Below, in pieces: positions 53,598 through 62,825 of a stretch of DNA of 64,000 bases. The stretch lies in NCBI RefSeq assembly GCF_050571805.1, contig NZ_CP192219.1. One strand, 5' to 3'. Position 1 is the stretch's first letter, and each line of letters begins with the position of its first letter. The position numbers and the translations under genes were made by a program. Source of the stretch: Halodesulfovibrio aestuarii (GTDB lineage Bacteria; Desulfobacterota; Desulfovibrionia; Desulfovibrionales; Desulfovibrionaceae). Under the pieces are notes generated by a model. It did not search any database. It saw only the letters and a list, made by a program, of their open reading frames with translations, and was not told the DNA's origin.

Positions 53598-53679
53598 CTT
53601 GTAACGGGATTAGCTACCATATTACTCACTACGCGCTAACGAAAAAAAGCTCCATCGGTAATTACCCATGGAGCTTTTC
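53598..53679. repeat. Imperfect direct repeat, copy 2 (with terminator hairpin)
   Basis: TTGTAACGGGATTAGCTACC onward matches copy 1 (52985) at most positions over about 50 bp. A terminator-like hairpin follows, AAAGCTCCAT with ATGGAGCTTTT (53646-53679). The two copies lie about 613 bp apart and bracket the rubredoxin-2 gene. Confidence 0.6.
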
Positions 53680-53744
53680 TCATAGTTCAATCTAAAGCGC
53701 ATGTTATTTTTCGGAACGATTATTACTTAGGGAATAAATGAACG

Positions 53745-53945
53745 CTACATGGCCCAACCTTCACCGTTGGAGCCGCATGTCAGTACTTCTGCTGCATCAG
53801 CAGCAACTGCAATACAGTGCTCAAAATGGGCGGAAGGCTTGCGATCCTTTGTAAAAATTGTCCAATGATCCTTAAGAGTTTCAGTGGCTTTAACTCCAGC
53901 GTTGATCATGGATTCCACAGCAATGACAAGTCCTTGCTTGATCCT
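53745..53945 (-). pseudogene. C-terminal fragment of methionine aminopeptidase
   Basis: The minus strand reads GLVIAVESMINAGVKATETL, then HWTIFTKDRKPSAHFEHCIAV and ends EGWAM. This is the last quarter of a type-I methionine aminopeptidase, including one metal-ligand Glu region (normally AIEPMINAG, here AVESMINAG) and the SAHFEH segment. Nothing upstream of about 53945 matches the family. It is a remnant, probably from recombination at this accessory patch. Confidence 0.75.
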
Positions 53946-54016
53946 GTTACAAACGTGTGGACACATGTTTGTTTTAGAATCAGTTTCGACGCAATCTGAC
54001 ACATTAGTTTTCGTAA

Positions 54017-54053
54017 CAAAAAAAGGTGAAGTAAAATACTTCACCCTTTTTCA
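54017..54053. terminator. Hairpin terminator
   Basis: AAAAGGTGAAGTA (54021-54033) and TACTTCACCCTTTT (54037-54050) with T-rich flank on both strands; it may serve the lipoprotein gene upstream on the minus strand. Confidence 0.6.
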
Positions 54054-54274
54054 TGTAGATTCGATTAACTTCAGGCATCGTAAACATCTTGCTTGATGTG
54101 CTTGCTGTGATAAGATGTTATATTTCAGATGATAGATCGATCTTTATAAGACTACTTCAATAAGAAGCATAAGCAGTGAATGGTGTGAGCAGGAAAGAAA
54201 CTTCGCACTACTTTAACTTATGGAAGAACTGAGCACTTTGTGCCAAGCAAGGCTATCCTGAGCCTGAAATTCCT

Positions 54275-54601
54275 TTATTTTTCCTCTTTAATTTCGCTCT
54301 GACCTGCAAGCTTAAGAATATCGTTTGCAGTTTTGCCATTCATGACTGCATAGATTTTCTTTTCAATTTCCTTCTTAGAGAAAATGCCTTCTGATGCTGC
54401 TTCAAGAGTCTTTTTGGCTGTGATCTTAGCAAAGGCAGCCTTAACACGTAGCTTGTCTTTTTCAGGCACTTCTTTCATTACTTTTTCATAAGAAGAATCA
54501 AAGGCTTCTTCAGAAGAACCATCAATTGTCGGAGTGCAACCGATTAAACCAATCAGGAGAACAGTGGCAGCGAAAAATGCTATAATATTTTTTAGATTCA
54601 T
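54275..54601 (-). CDS. Small lipoprotein (DUF6694-like)
   Basis: 108 residues from the ATG at 54601, preceded by AAAAGG. The lipoprotein signal LLIGLIGC gives an acylated Cys, followed by PTIDGSSEEAFDSSYEKVM and a helical, charged domain. The PxIDxSSEE start resembles DUF6694 lipoproteins, whose function is unknown. Likely anchored to a membrane in the periplasm. Monocistronic. Confidence 0.7.
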   Translation of the reverse strand: MNLKNIIAFFAATVLLIGLIGCTPTIDGSSEEAFDSSYEKVMKEVPEKDKLRVKAAFAKITAKKTLEAASEGIFSKKEIEKKIYAVMNGKTANDILKLAGQSEIKEEK

Positions 54602-55346
54602 GATTAACCTTTTTAGAAAATGGGATATGAAATTGCTCACAATCTAAGATTGGTTGCATTTTCCACCACACGAAGTCAACAACACATTTTTTTACAAAAA
54701 AATACCTATAAATCAAACAAGTTAAACACTGAACACCCGGAACAAAAATCAAAGCAACGAACCATCAAGTATAACTGCACTAATTAACAATACATACTCA
54801 ACAGAACTTACAGCTTGGATGTAAAAAAAGTCTTCCGACTCCATTTGAAGACTAAGTGCACCTGATTACGTAGACATTATTCTATTCTGACAGGTAACAC
54901 TGTGCCAGTTACGCGCTAATAAAAAACTCCACAGCAATAGGTTATGCGCTTTTTGTATCCTTCAGAACAAGTAAACTTTAAAATTTAGACATTATGCACT
55001 TGTAATAATATTATTCTAAAGCAGTAACGATCTTTTCCAAAGTAATATATGCAAACCAACATCTTTATATTACTGTAATACATTCTTATTAGATTTTTAT
55101 AATATGTAGTTATATGATTCCTTACTGTTATATACTAATTTAATATTGGAAAAAAAATTTACTAAAACATAATTATGTGACATTAAAATTCTTATCTAAT
55201 TTTATCATCAAAAAAATGACCTTTTATGAGTAATAAAGAATTATGAAGAGCAATTTTATAGACAAATAAAATTACAGTTGAAGAACGCAAGTAATTTATC
55301 GAAAGCTTACTTTAATAAAAAATAAAATTGTTTTTTAAAATAACTA
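54602..55346. other. AT-rich gene-free region
   Basis: About 745 bp with no coding frame of any length. One small inverted repeat (GTCTTC/GAAGAC near 54829-54851) is the only structure noticed. The last 200 bp are extremely AT-rich. Confidence 0.5.
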
Positions 55347-55474
55347 TTGACCATTTGTTTCAAACAGCATAGTTTCTGTTAATCAATTTGAACGAAGTGC
55401 ATTTTTCTTTTATGATCAATGCACATCTCTTCCCTGTTTTTTTGGGGAATACCTTTTTTTCGGAGTTTTTTATT
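55347..55474 (+). promoter_or_regulatory. Promoter and structured 5' leader of the RRM gene
   Basis: TTGACC (55347-55352) and TAGTTT (55370-55375) with 17-bp spacing form a plausible promoter. The leader of about 95 nt contains the hairpin GTGCATT/AATGCAC (55397-55403 with 55418-55424) and a long T-run before CGGAG. Such leaders are common in cold-induced RNA-binding protein genes. Confidence 0.45.
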
Positions 55475-55738
55475 TTGACTAAGAATATTTATGTTGGCAA
55501 CCTCTCTTGGGAATGCACTGATCAGGATCTTCGTACCCTTTTTGCTGATTTCGGCGACGTTACTTCTGCTCGAGTAATCGAAGATCGTGAAACCGGTCGT
55601 TCCCGCGGCTTTGGCTTTGTAGAAATGGAAGCCGCAGGTGCCGGACAAGCTATTGAGTCTCTCAATGGTTCAGACTACCAGGGCCGTAACCTCAAGGTTA
55701 ACGAAGCCCAGCCTCGTCCTTCTCGCCCTCGCTACTAA
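55475..55738 (+). CDS. RRM-type RNA-binding protein
   Basis: 87 residues: a single RNA recognition motif with RNP2 IYVGNL and RNP1 RGFGFVEM, then a short Pro/Arg tail (PRPSRPRY). The start is TTG at 55475, because MTKNIYVGN is the family N-terminus and CGGAG precedes it; codons before it have no coding sense. Such proteins bind single-stranded RNA and are often cold-induced in Desulfovibrio and cyanobacteria. A strong terminator follows. Confidence 0.93.
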   Translation: MTKNIYVGNLSWECTDQDLRTLFADFGDVTSARVIEDRETGRSRGFGFVEMEAAGAGQAIESLNGSDYQGRNLKVNEAQPRPSRPRY

Positions 55739-55764
55739 GCGATTGCGATAGCGATTAGATAATT

Positions 55765-55796
55765 AAAAAGCCCGCCATTTGGCGGGCTTTTTTTTA
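55765..55796 (+). terminator. Terminator of the RRM gene
   Basis: GCCCGCC (55770-55776) with GGCGGGC (55781-55787), followed by TTTTTTTT. Confidence 0.93.
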
Positions 55797-56140
55797 TTGA
55801 AAAATGTTTTTCCTGCCAGAACCATACGGCCCCCTGCGGCCGAACACTGGATGTACATCTGCCTGCTCATCCATATAGAAATATTCAACAAAGACTATAA
55901 ATCACCGTTTTAAAAATGGAAGATTAAGGTGACATACCATATTCTACACACATAGAAGTTAAAAAATTGCCCTTAATACGCTAACTTGATACTCACCATA
56001 TATATTTTTCTGACATATATAAAAAAACTCGCATAATAAATACGTTGATGCCATCAGCTTAACAGCGGGAAGTTCCGCTTTCCAGTACATTATACATAAC
56101 TGCATTAACATCGAACCAACCCAAAAAAGAGAACTAGTTT
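55797..56140. other. Gene-free interval
   Basis: About 340 bp without coding frames or recognisable elements; it must hold the promoter of the GFA-domain gene. Confidence 0.4.
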
Positions 56141-56554
56141 ATGCAACACACAGGATCATGTCTTTGTGGCGAAGTAACTTTTGAAGTCGATGGGGATTTT
56201 GAAAATTTCTTTCTCTGTCATTGTGAGCGTTGTCGCAAAGATACTGGCTCTGCTCATGCTGCAAATCTATTTTCTTCCACAGCCCAATTACGATGGCTAT
56301 CAGGCAAGGAGAATGTAAAAACATTCAATTTTAAGTCAACTGGGCATATAAAAAGCTTTTGCTCTGTTTGCGGATCGGCGCTTCCAAATATTCAGATGGA
56401 TGGAACATTATTAGTTATTCCTGCTGGATGTCTCGATAGTGATGTGCCCATTAAACCTGAAGGGCATATTTATGTTGCAAACAAGGCCAACTGGGACAAT
56501 GAGTTGCAGAATATACCCGAGTTCGACCATCTTCCAAACGAGGACAACGCCTGA
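56141..56554 (+). CDS. GFA (CENP-V type) zinc protein
   Basis: 137 residues with the GFA pattern: GSCLCGEVTFEV, CHCERCRKDTGS and FCSVCGSALP. These cysteines bind two zinc ions. The family is named after a glutathione-dependent formaldehyde-activating enzyme, but most members have no proven activity, so the reaction is left open. ATG after an A-rich stretch with AAGAGA. Confidence 0.88.
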   Translation: MQHTGSCLCGEVTFEVDGDFENFFLCHCERCRKDTGSAHAANLFSSTAQLRWLSGKENVKTFNFKSTGHIKSFCSVCGSALPNIQMDGTLLVIPAGCLDSDVPIKPEGHIYVANKANWDNELQNIPEFDHLPNEDNA

Positions 56555-56631
56555 TTAGTAGTCCCACAAAAATTTCACATTAACACCCCATTATCTTCAT
56601 ATGTTACTCCACTAAGACAATCTATATCACT

Positions 56632-56684
56632 TCAAAAAAATTCGGCCAACTCCCCCGATAGAATATTGGGAAAAGCTGGCCGAT
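56632..56684 (-). terminator. Terminator of the nucleoside permease gene
   Basis: TCGGCCA (56642-56648) pairs with TGGCCGA (56677-56683); on the minus strand a run of seven T follows. Confidence 0.7.
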
Positions 56685-56765
56685 TATATACATCTAGTTT
56701 TTTTTCACCCCGTCTATTGAACGAAGCCCACTACAAAAAGACTACTACCACAAAGAAAGGTAGGA

Positions 56766-57767
56766 TTATTTTTCAGGAACACCTTTGCTCCAGTCACTCC
56801 AATTTGCGATGACATGATCTACAAAACGAATACCAACTTTAGCAACGTTATGAATGCCACTAGCAAAGCTGCCAGAAGAGCCTTCTAGAACAGGATCAAC
56901 GTCCTTCAAAATACTTTCACTCGGAATCCCCTGATCAAAATTAACAGGAGTACGCAGGCTGATCACGCGATCAGCATGCCCATACTTTTTGATTACGTAT
57001 GCCACAGCCATGCCTTCCATTTCTGTAGTTGAGTAAGTCCCTGCCTTATACAAATCGCAGATATACTGAGCCTCTCTGGAAAGTCCGGGGCCATGAAAAA
57101 ACGTATCGGCGGTCACACTGGAGCCTATTCCAACAAAAGGATCACGACGGGCCGCCTCTTCTGGGTATTTCAAACGATACTTTTTCGAATTTTCAGTATC
57201 GTTAAGCGGTGTATCTTTTGTCAGTTTATACGCTCTGGCAACAAGTGCAGGATTAACTTTCAACAATCGAGCCTCTTCGTCACCTTCACGGGGGGCAAAC
57301 AGGGGGGCACCTGCAGGGACTTCACCAAAAGCCCAACGGTATCCAAGATCGTAATCAACAAGCCAGTCAGACCAAAAAACGGCTGCAATAGTGCCTACGC
57401 TTGGAGGGGTACCCGCACAGCCAGTGATAATGAAGTATGTCTTGGAAAAATCAAAACGCGGATCTGCCAAAATCGCAGTCATAGAAGAAGAACTGCGAAC
57501 CTTACCCACACCAAGAACAGAACCCGCCACCCCATCTTTGTTAACAAACAAAGCGTGTTCGGCACCGGCCACTTTAATTTTTTGAGCGGCAGTGAAGTAA
57601 CGTTCGTACCAGTGCTGGAATTCACCAGCCTCATCTCCGGTATTGTTACCGATTTCAAACTGTGCACCAATAAAAACACGAATTTTTATTTTCTCTTGAG
57701 CTAACGCACTACTAACGCTGCAAAGCATTACAACAAGAATTACCATACAGAAAATAGACCGCTTCAC
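56766..57767 (-). CDS. Exported purine nucleoside permease-type protein (NUP family)
   Basis: 333 residues starting at GTG 57767, because GGAGAG precedes it and a signal peptide begins there (IFCMVILVVMLCSVSSALA). The mature protein shows NUP-family motifs: FIGAQFEIG, TYFIITGCAGTPPSVGT, FWSDWLVDYDLGYR, SSVTADTFFHGPGLS and TTEMEGMAVAYVIKKYG. It resembles phosphorylase folds (EMEG.A) as well, so a periplasmic nucleoside hydrolase or binding role is possible besides transport. Confidence 0.85.
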   Translation of the reverse strand: MKRSIFCMVILVVMLCSVSSALAQEKIKIRVFIGAQFEIGNNTGDEAGEFQHWYERYFTAAQKIKVAGAEHALFVNKDGVAGSVLGVGKVRSSSSMTAILADPRFDFSKTYFIITGCAGTPPSVGTIAAVFWSDWLVDYDLGYRWAFGEVPAGAPLFAPREGDEEARLLKVNPALVARAYKLTKDTPLNDTENSKKYRLKYPEEAARRDPFVGIGSSVTADTFFHGPGLSREAQYICDLYKAGTYSTTEMEGMAVAYVIKKYGHADRVISLRTPVNFDQGIPSESILKDVDPVLEGSSGSFASGIHNVAKVGIRFVDHVIANWSDWSKGVPEK

Positions 57768-57846
57768 ATTCTCTCCAAATTTCCCGCTCAGGTTATAAGC
57801 ATACGAACACATGCCGTATAATTTCCCCTGACACCAAGGGGATGCC

Positions 57847-59415
57847 TCACCTCATTACAACGAACTTTTCTTTATACAAAACAAAACGTCCAGACTCCCA
57901 CTTCTGAAAAAAATCTTTCGTTTCTTCAGTTAAGAAGGGGTAGCGCCTTAAATCTTTCTTTCTCACAAGAAAAATTACATCTTTGTCTTTGAGAGCTTCT
58001 TCCAGCTGCTGTTTATTTTCGTAATTCCTTATTGGAACATCCAAATAATACTGCATATTTTTTATTTCAGCGAAGTTGAAACTAACAACGTTGCTGTTAT
58101 CATCCTTCAATTTTCTAACTTCATCTGAAACAACGCGCAAGCCAATATCCTGATTAAACTTAGGAATTTCAGTAATAACCCCAGCACTTACAAACAACAT
58201 CGCAACAACGATGCACCAACACCCTCTATGATAATTTAACCGCATAAGGCAGTGCAGTCCAAATCCTCCAGAAATACCGGCAAGGACAAGCGCAATGTAA
58301 TTATAGGTAGAAATGCTGAAAGGCAGTATTCCTAACATACTGCTGATTATTGCCACCGGCAGTCCTAGAACAAAAACAAAAGCTACTGGAGAGAGTGTGT
58401 TTCGTGCTATTTTCTGTACCGGAATTCTCTTAGAAATTAGTAGGAAATAAAATGGAACAAGCGGATAAATCGGAAGGAGGTAAATATCTAATTTCCCACT
58501 AAAAAGAGACATTGCAAAAAAGTTCAAAACTATTGCACTGCTCAGTAGTGTACCAACTGCAGTTTCACCTGGGCGTTCCTTCCAGAACACAAAAAATGAA
58601 CACAGAAAGCATAGAGACCACGGCAACATGGTGTACCATATGTTCCTGCTGTAATAATAGAAAGGGCGCGCATGATGGAAAGAATTAATACCACGTCCAA
58701 GGGTCTGCTTAACAGTTAAAGCGTAGAGATATTCTGTTCCACCCTGCAGGTATGCTCCAAGAAACCAAAGTCCAAAAAGTAACGTCAACAGCGTGAAACA
58801 CCAGCGAAGACGGAGTTCTTTGATAATGGAAAACTGCTTAGTTCTGAACACAAATCCCGTGACAGCCAATGCAGGAAACAGAATACCAACCGGCCCTTTG
58901 GTAAAAACGGCAAAAAATATTGAAAGGTAGAAACCGATCCGGTTTTGCCATGAACTTGCGCCCTGAGCTATCTCGTAAAAAAAGTACAGCGCCAAAAGGA
59001 TGAACATTGTCATAAGCATATCCATGCGAACAACCAATGCTGCCCCGAAAAAGAATCCTGTTGTTAGCAGCATCCCGCAAGAAAGTAACTGTTCTTCCTC
59101 CGTTAAATCTCTCTTCGTAAGAGCGCACATAACCTCACAGCCGATAATCGCCGGAAGAGAACTAAACAATCCCAGAAGAGGCATTGCGTATGTCTTAGTA
59201 AATGAAATAATCCCCATCACAAGCCAGATATACAGTGGCGGCTTATCTGGATAGATTTCATTATGATTCCAGAATGCAAAAAACCAGTTATTCGCGAGAG
59301 CTTCTTTGGCAATACTTAAATATTTTAGCTCGTTTTTAATGGTGGGGTCACGAACAAAGAAGACTGTCATGGTGACCAAAAGAAAAACAGCATATAGCCA
59401 GTATCTTTTTTTCAT
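57847..59415 (-). CDS. Family-39 glycosyltransferase (ArnT/PMT-like)
   Basis: 522 residues, about eleven to twelve membrane helices. The first periplasmic loop has DPTIKNE and, further on, NHNEIYPDKPPLYIWL, the acidic/PPL pattern of ArnT- and PMT-type enzymes using polyprenyl-phosphate sugars. A soluble C-terminal domain follows. It probably glycosylates a lipid or protein on the periplasmic side. The start is the second ATG (59415), with CCGGATG upstream. No lipid-A or polymyxin-resistance genes accompany it. Confidence 0.85.
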   Translation of the reverse strand: MKKRYWLYAVFLLVTMTVFFVRDPTIKNELKYLSIAKEALANNWFFAFWNHNEIYPDKPPLYIWLVMGIISFTKTYAMPLLGLFSSLPAIIGCEVMCALTKRDLTEEEQLLSCGMLLTTGFFFGAALVVRMDMLMTMFILLALYFFYEIAQGASSWQNRIGFYLSIFFAVFTKGPVGILFPALAVTGFVFRTKQFSIIKELRLRWCFTLLTLLFGLWFLGAYLQGGTEYLYALTVKQTLGRGINSFHHARPFYYYSRNIWYTMLPWSLCFLCSFFVFWKERPGETAVGTLLSSAIVLNFFAMSLFSGKLDIYLLPIYPLVPFYFLLISKRIPVQKIARNTLSPVAFVFVLGLPVAIISSMLGILPFSISTYNYIALVLAGISGGFGLHCLMRLNYHRGCWCIVVAMLFVSAGVITEIPKFNQDIGLRVVSDEVRKLKDDNSNVVSFNFAEIKNMQYYLDVPIRNYENKQQLEEALKDKDVIFLVRKKDLRRYPFLTEETKDFFQKWESGRFVLYKEKFVVMR

Positions 59416-59804
59416 AATCATCCGGACTAACCTAAATTATAGTGCATTCATTCATCCTTTTGCAGATGTAAAATACAAAACTGCACATTACAAAATACTA
59501 ACCACACACCTATGTGGGCTTGCAATTGCGACACGATAACTATCATGAAATACAATGAGGTATCTCCACAAAATACATGTACCCAAAAATATTTAGCGAT
59601 TATATATAAAGCGTAATAACACCATAACTGTCAATAATTATTAGATAACAACACATCTCATTATATGATCCTTTAATAAAACAAGATCCGCAGACATTGC
59701 TGAGTCTGTGAGCCACAACGCCGTTGTAGATTCTGTATTTGGGTATATCACAGTTGCTAAAAAAAATCGTAACACGTTGGTTACACTTTGGTAATGTTAC
59801 TTGA
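59416..59804. other. Gene-free interval
   Basis: About 390 bp, AT-rich, between the GT39 gene start and the TRAP operon terminator. No promoter, repeat or small gene could be supported. Confidence 0.4.
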
Positions 59805-59841
59805 ATGAAAAAAGACCGCCCTGTCTAGCAGGACGGTCTTA
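59805..59841 (-). terminator. Terminator of the TRAP transporter operon
   Basis: AAGACCGCCCTG (59812-59823) pairs with CAGGACGGTCTT (59829-59840), one mismatch; T-run on the minus strand. Confidence 0.85.
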
Positions 59842-59845
59842 ACTT

Positions 59846-61153
59846 TTATGGGCTGAGCCCGAGTATACGAGGTGTAAATGTTGAGAGTTCGGGGAAAACA
59901 ATTACTAGCACTAAAGCAAAAAGTGCTGCCCCGATAAGCGGAAGTGCCGGCTTGGTTATATCTTCAATTCTTAGACCGCTGATATTGGCACCGACATAAA
60001 GGTTTACGGCTACAGGAGGCGTTACTTGCCCGACTGCCAGGTTAATGGTCATCATAACCCCAAACCAGATAGGATCCCATCCGAAATGTACAATGAGTGG
60101 TAACAGTATAGGCAGGAATACGTAATAAATAGAAATCGCATCAAGTATCATACCGGCAAGAAGCAGGATGATATTGATCATAAAAAGAACTATCCATTGA
60201 TTTTCGGACACCGCAAGCAGGATTGAGGCAGATTTTTCAACTAATCCAACGGTTGATCCAACCCATGAAAAAAGACCGGCACATGTAACAACAATCATGA
60301 CAATAGCAGTTGCATGAACCGTAGCGGCGAAAATCTCAAATAACTGGCTAAGTGAGGTGAGAGTACGGTAAATGAACAGGCCCACTACAAGCCCGTAAAC
60401 AACAGCTACCGCCGCAGCCTCAGTGGGAGTAAAAATACCACCATAGATCCCGCCAAGAATAATGACGGGAGTCATCACTCCCCAGAAAGCATTTTTGAAA
60501 GCTTTTCCAATTGGCTCCGGATTTTCTACAGGCGCAGCTCTGTATCCTTTTTTATATGAGATTATCCAAACAGCAAGCATTATACAGCCAGCAACAAGTA
60601 ACCCCGGTATAAAGCCCGCAGCAAAAAGAGCAGGAACAGAAACGTTGGCAACCCCGCCGTATACAATAAAGGCAATACTTGGAGGAATAACAATCGCCAG
60701 ACCCGATGTAACTGCCACGGTGGCTGTTGCAAAGGGCTTATCATAACCAGTTGAAACCATACCGGGAATCAAAATCAAACCGAGAGCCGCCACCGTTGCA
60801 GGACCGGAGCCGCTTACTGCACCCCAGAAAGTAGCTACAGCAACGGTAGCAATGGCAAGTCCACCCGTTCTGGAACCAACAAGTGCTTTCATCAGATCAA
60901 TAATACGCCCGGCTATACCGGCACGTTCCATGATAACACCTGCAAGAATGAAAAAGGGAATTGCCAACAGAGGAAATTTCGCAATGCCTGCATAGATATT
61001 ATACGAAAGCATTTCATATCCCATATCCCACTTGTAAGCCACGACCAGTGCGGAAGAAGCCAAAGCGATGGCTATGGGAACTCGAAGAAGAAGTGGAATA
61101 ACGAAAAGAGCTACGGTCCAGAAAGCAGGATCTTGAAGAAGTTTTTCAATCAT
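59846..61153 (-). CDS. dctM: TRAP transporter large permease
   Basis: 435 residues, about twelve membrane helices of the DctM family. Family motifs are VPLLLRVPIAIALA near the start, SGSGPATVAALG, PPSIAFIVYGGVANVS, FTPTEAAAVAVVYGL, and AVGQVTPPVAVNLYVGANI near the end. With DctQ it moves an organic acid into the cell using the sodium gradient, with DctP as the external binder. Last gene of the dctP-dctQ-dctM operon. Confidence 0.95.
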   Translation of the reverse strand: MIEKLLQDPAFWTVALFVIPLLLRVPIAIALASSALVVAYKWDMGYEMLSYNIYAGIAKFPLLAIPFFILAGVIMERAGIAGRIIDLMKALVGSRTGGLAIATVAVATFWGAVSGSGPATVAALGLILIPGMVSTGYDKPFATATVAVTSGLAIVIPPSIAFIVYGGVANVSVPALFAAGFIPGLLVAGCIMLAVWIISYKKGYRAAPVENPEPIGKAFKNAFWGVMTPVIILGGIYGGIFTPTEAAAVAVVYGLVVGLFIYRTLTSLSQLFEIFAATVHATAIVMIVVTCAGLFSWVGSTVGLVEKSASILLAVSENQWIVLFMINIILLLAGMILDAISIYYVFLPILLPLIVHFGWDPIWFGVMMTINLAVGQVTPPVAVNLYVGANISGLRIEDITKPALPLIGAALFALVLVIVFPELSTFTPRILGLSP

Positions 61154-61164
61154 TCAACTGTTCC

Positions 61165-61635
61165 TTATATGTTGTCGGAACGCATATCAGTCCATGCGCG
61201 TTGAAGTATTCTAACAATAATAAGGAGTGAGAACATAGGGGTCGCAATTGTGTACCACCACACAGGAATAGCTAATGACTCCGTTGTTACTTCAAGATCA
61301 ATTTCATCCATAACCTCTATCCATCCAAGATGGAAAAGAGTGCAGAAAAAGCCGATGGAAAGAACAAGAAAAATTCCGTAACAGATCATTCGACATTTTT
61401 TAGGCAGCTTATCGTAAAAAAGGGACACGCCGAGATGATCTCCCTTACGAAAGGCATGTGCTGTACCAAGAAGAACAACCCAGACAAAAAGATTAACGGT
61501 AAGCTCTTCTGTCCATGAAAAGGAAAGCTTAATAAAGTAACGGGTAACCACGTTTGAAAACGCGATGGCGACCATTACAAATAACAAAAACGAGGCAATA
61601 AGCTCCTCGAATCTGTTGAAGATAAATTTAATCAT
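61165..61635 (-). CDS. dctQ: TRAP transporter small permease
   Basis: 156 residues with four membrane helices and DctQ motifs: AFSNVVTRYFI, LSFSWTEELTVNLFVWVVLLG and AFRKGDHLGV. It partners the large permease, which starts 11 bp after it. Confidence 0.93.
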   Translation of the reverse strand: MIKFIFNRFEELIASFLLFVMVAIAFSNVVTRYFIKLSFSWTEELTVNLFVWVVLLGTAHAFRKGDHLGVSLFYDKLPKKCRMICYGIFLVLSIGFFCTLFHLGWIEVMDEIDLEVTTESLAIPVWWYTIATPMFSLLIIVRILQRAWTDMRSDNI

Positions 61636-61690
61636 AAATAGGCCCGTACCTACGCGCTATTAATGGTATTTACGCGTTGTTAGTCTTTCA

Positions 61691-61742
61691 CAATAAACGG
61701 CATATGCCGGGGCTTTTCCCTGAAACATATGCCGTTTATATT
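61691..61742 (-). other. Hairpin between dctP and dctQ
   Basis: Perfect 14-bp inverted repeat, ATAAACGGCATATG (61693-61706) with CATATGCCGTTTAT (61726-61739). In the operon sense it lies just after the dctP stop and is not followed by a clean T-run. It probably stabilises dctP mRNA or partly terminates, giving more binding protein than permease. Confidence 0.75.
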
Positions 61743-61751
61743 CTGTTTCAC

Positions 61752-62825
61752 TTACTTGCTTGCAGCAATATCAGCTTTAGCTGCATTAACCAGATCTTCT
61801 CCAATAATTGGAATCCATTTTTCACGAACACCGGCAGTTGCGTCATAGAAAACTTTGGTTTGCTCAGGAGTAAGCTTGGTTACGGTCATTCCTTGCTCTG
61901 CAAGGAATACCAATGGAGCAGCAGGCGTTGGAACCATGTTAATTGACTCAAGGTAAGCAAGAGCACTGCCGTCATCAAGTCCTACACGGGAAATTGCTTT
62001 TGAGTACAGTTCTGCTTCCTTGGCGCATTCAAGAATAATTGCCTGATCTTCTTTAGAGAATGATTTCCAGACTCTTGGGTTCACACCAGTAATCAGTGGA
62101 TCAATGATGTAGTGCCACTCTGTGATAAAATTATGATAATTCCATATTTTTACGGGAATGTTGATGCCATTGGTTGGATTTTCCTGTCCATCGACAACGC
62201 CTTGCTGGAACCCGGTAGTGGCTTCTGCCCAGTTCATGTTAACTGGATTTGCTCCAAGGGCTTTAAATGCATCAATGAAAATAGGGCTACCCACAACGCG
62301 AATTTTCAACCCTTTAATGTCTGCAGGGCTGGCAACTGCACGTTTAGAGTTTGTAAGCTCTCTGAATCCATTTTCTGCCCAGCCGATAGGTTTAACACCT
62401 TTCTTTTCAATGGCAGCAAACATCATCTTACCGGCTTCTCCGGCGCTTAATGCATCAAGAGCCTTGTAACGATCATCCTGCATTGCAAGGAAAAATGGGA
62501 GAGCTGTAAGGTTGAGCGGCTTGATCTGAGGGGACCAGTTGATTGTGGAGGCCATAGCAAAATCAATCGCGCCATTTCTGAGCATGAGAAATTCTGAAGT
62601 CTGCTTTCCGGCAAGGAGCTGACTTGAAAAGTAGCATTTAATGTTGATTCGACCATCAGTGCGTTCGCGTACCAGATCAGTAAAATACTGGGCAGATTTT
62701 CCCCAGCCGGAAGCTGCACCTGGAACTACGCTCAGCTTGTACTGTGATTTATATTGAGCGAATGCTGGTAAGGATGTAACCACGAGAGTAAGTGCTATAA
62801 TAAGCAACGTACACAATTTTTTCAT
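61752..62825 (-). CDS. dctP: TRAP transporter substrate-binding protein
   Basis: 357 residues from the ATG at 62825 (AGGAG at -13). Signal peptide (LLIIALTLVVTSLPAFA), then the DctP fold: LKIRVVGSPIFIDAFKALGA, NWAEATTGFQQGVVDGQENP and the conserved Arg in that first segment that binds the carboxylate of the substrate. The exact substrate is unknown; C4-dicarboxylates or sugar acids are usual. Head of the dctPQM operon. Confidence 0.95.
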   Translation of the reverse strand: MKKLCTLLIIALTLVVTSLPAFAQYKSQYKLSVVPGAASGWGKSAQYFTDLVRERTDGRINIKCYFSSQLLAGKQTSEFLMLRNGAIDFAMASTINWSPQIKPLNLTALPFFLAMQDDRYKALDALSAGEAGKMMFAAIEKKGVKPIGWAENGFRELTNSKRAVASPADIKGLKIRVVGSPIFIDAFKALGANPVNMNWAEATTGFQQGVVDGQENPTNGINIPVKIWNYHNFITEWHYIIDPLITGVNPRVWKSFSKEDQAIILECAKEAELYSKAISRVGLDDGSALAYLESINMVPTPAAPLVFLAEQGMTVTKLTPEQTKVFYDATAGVREKWIPIIGEDLVNAAKADIAASK

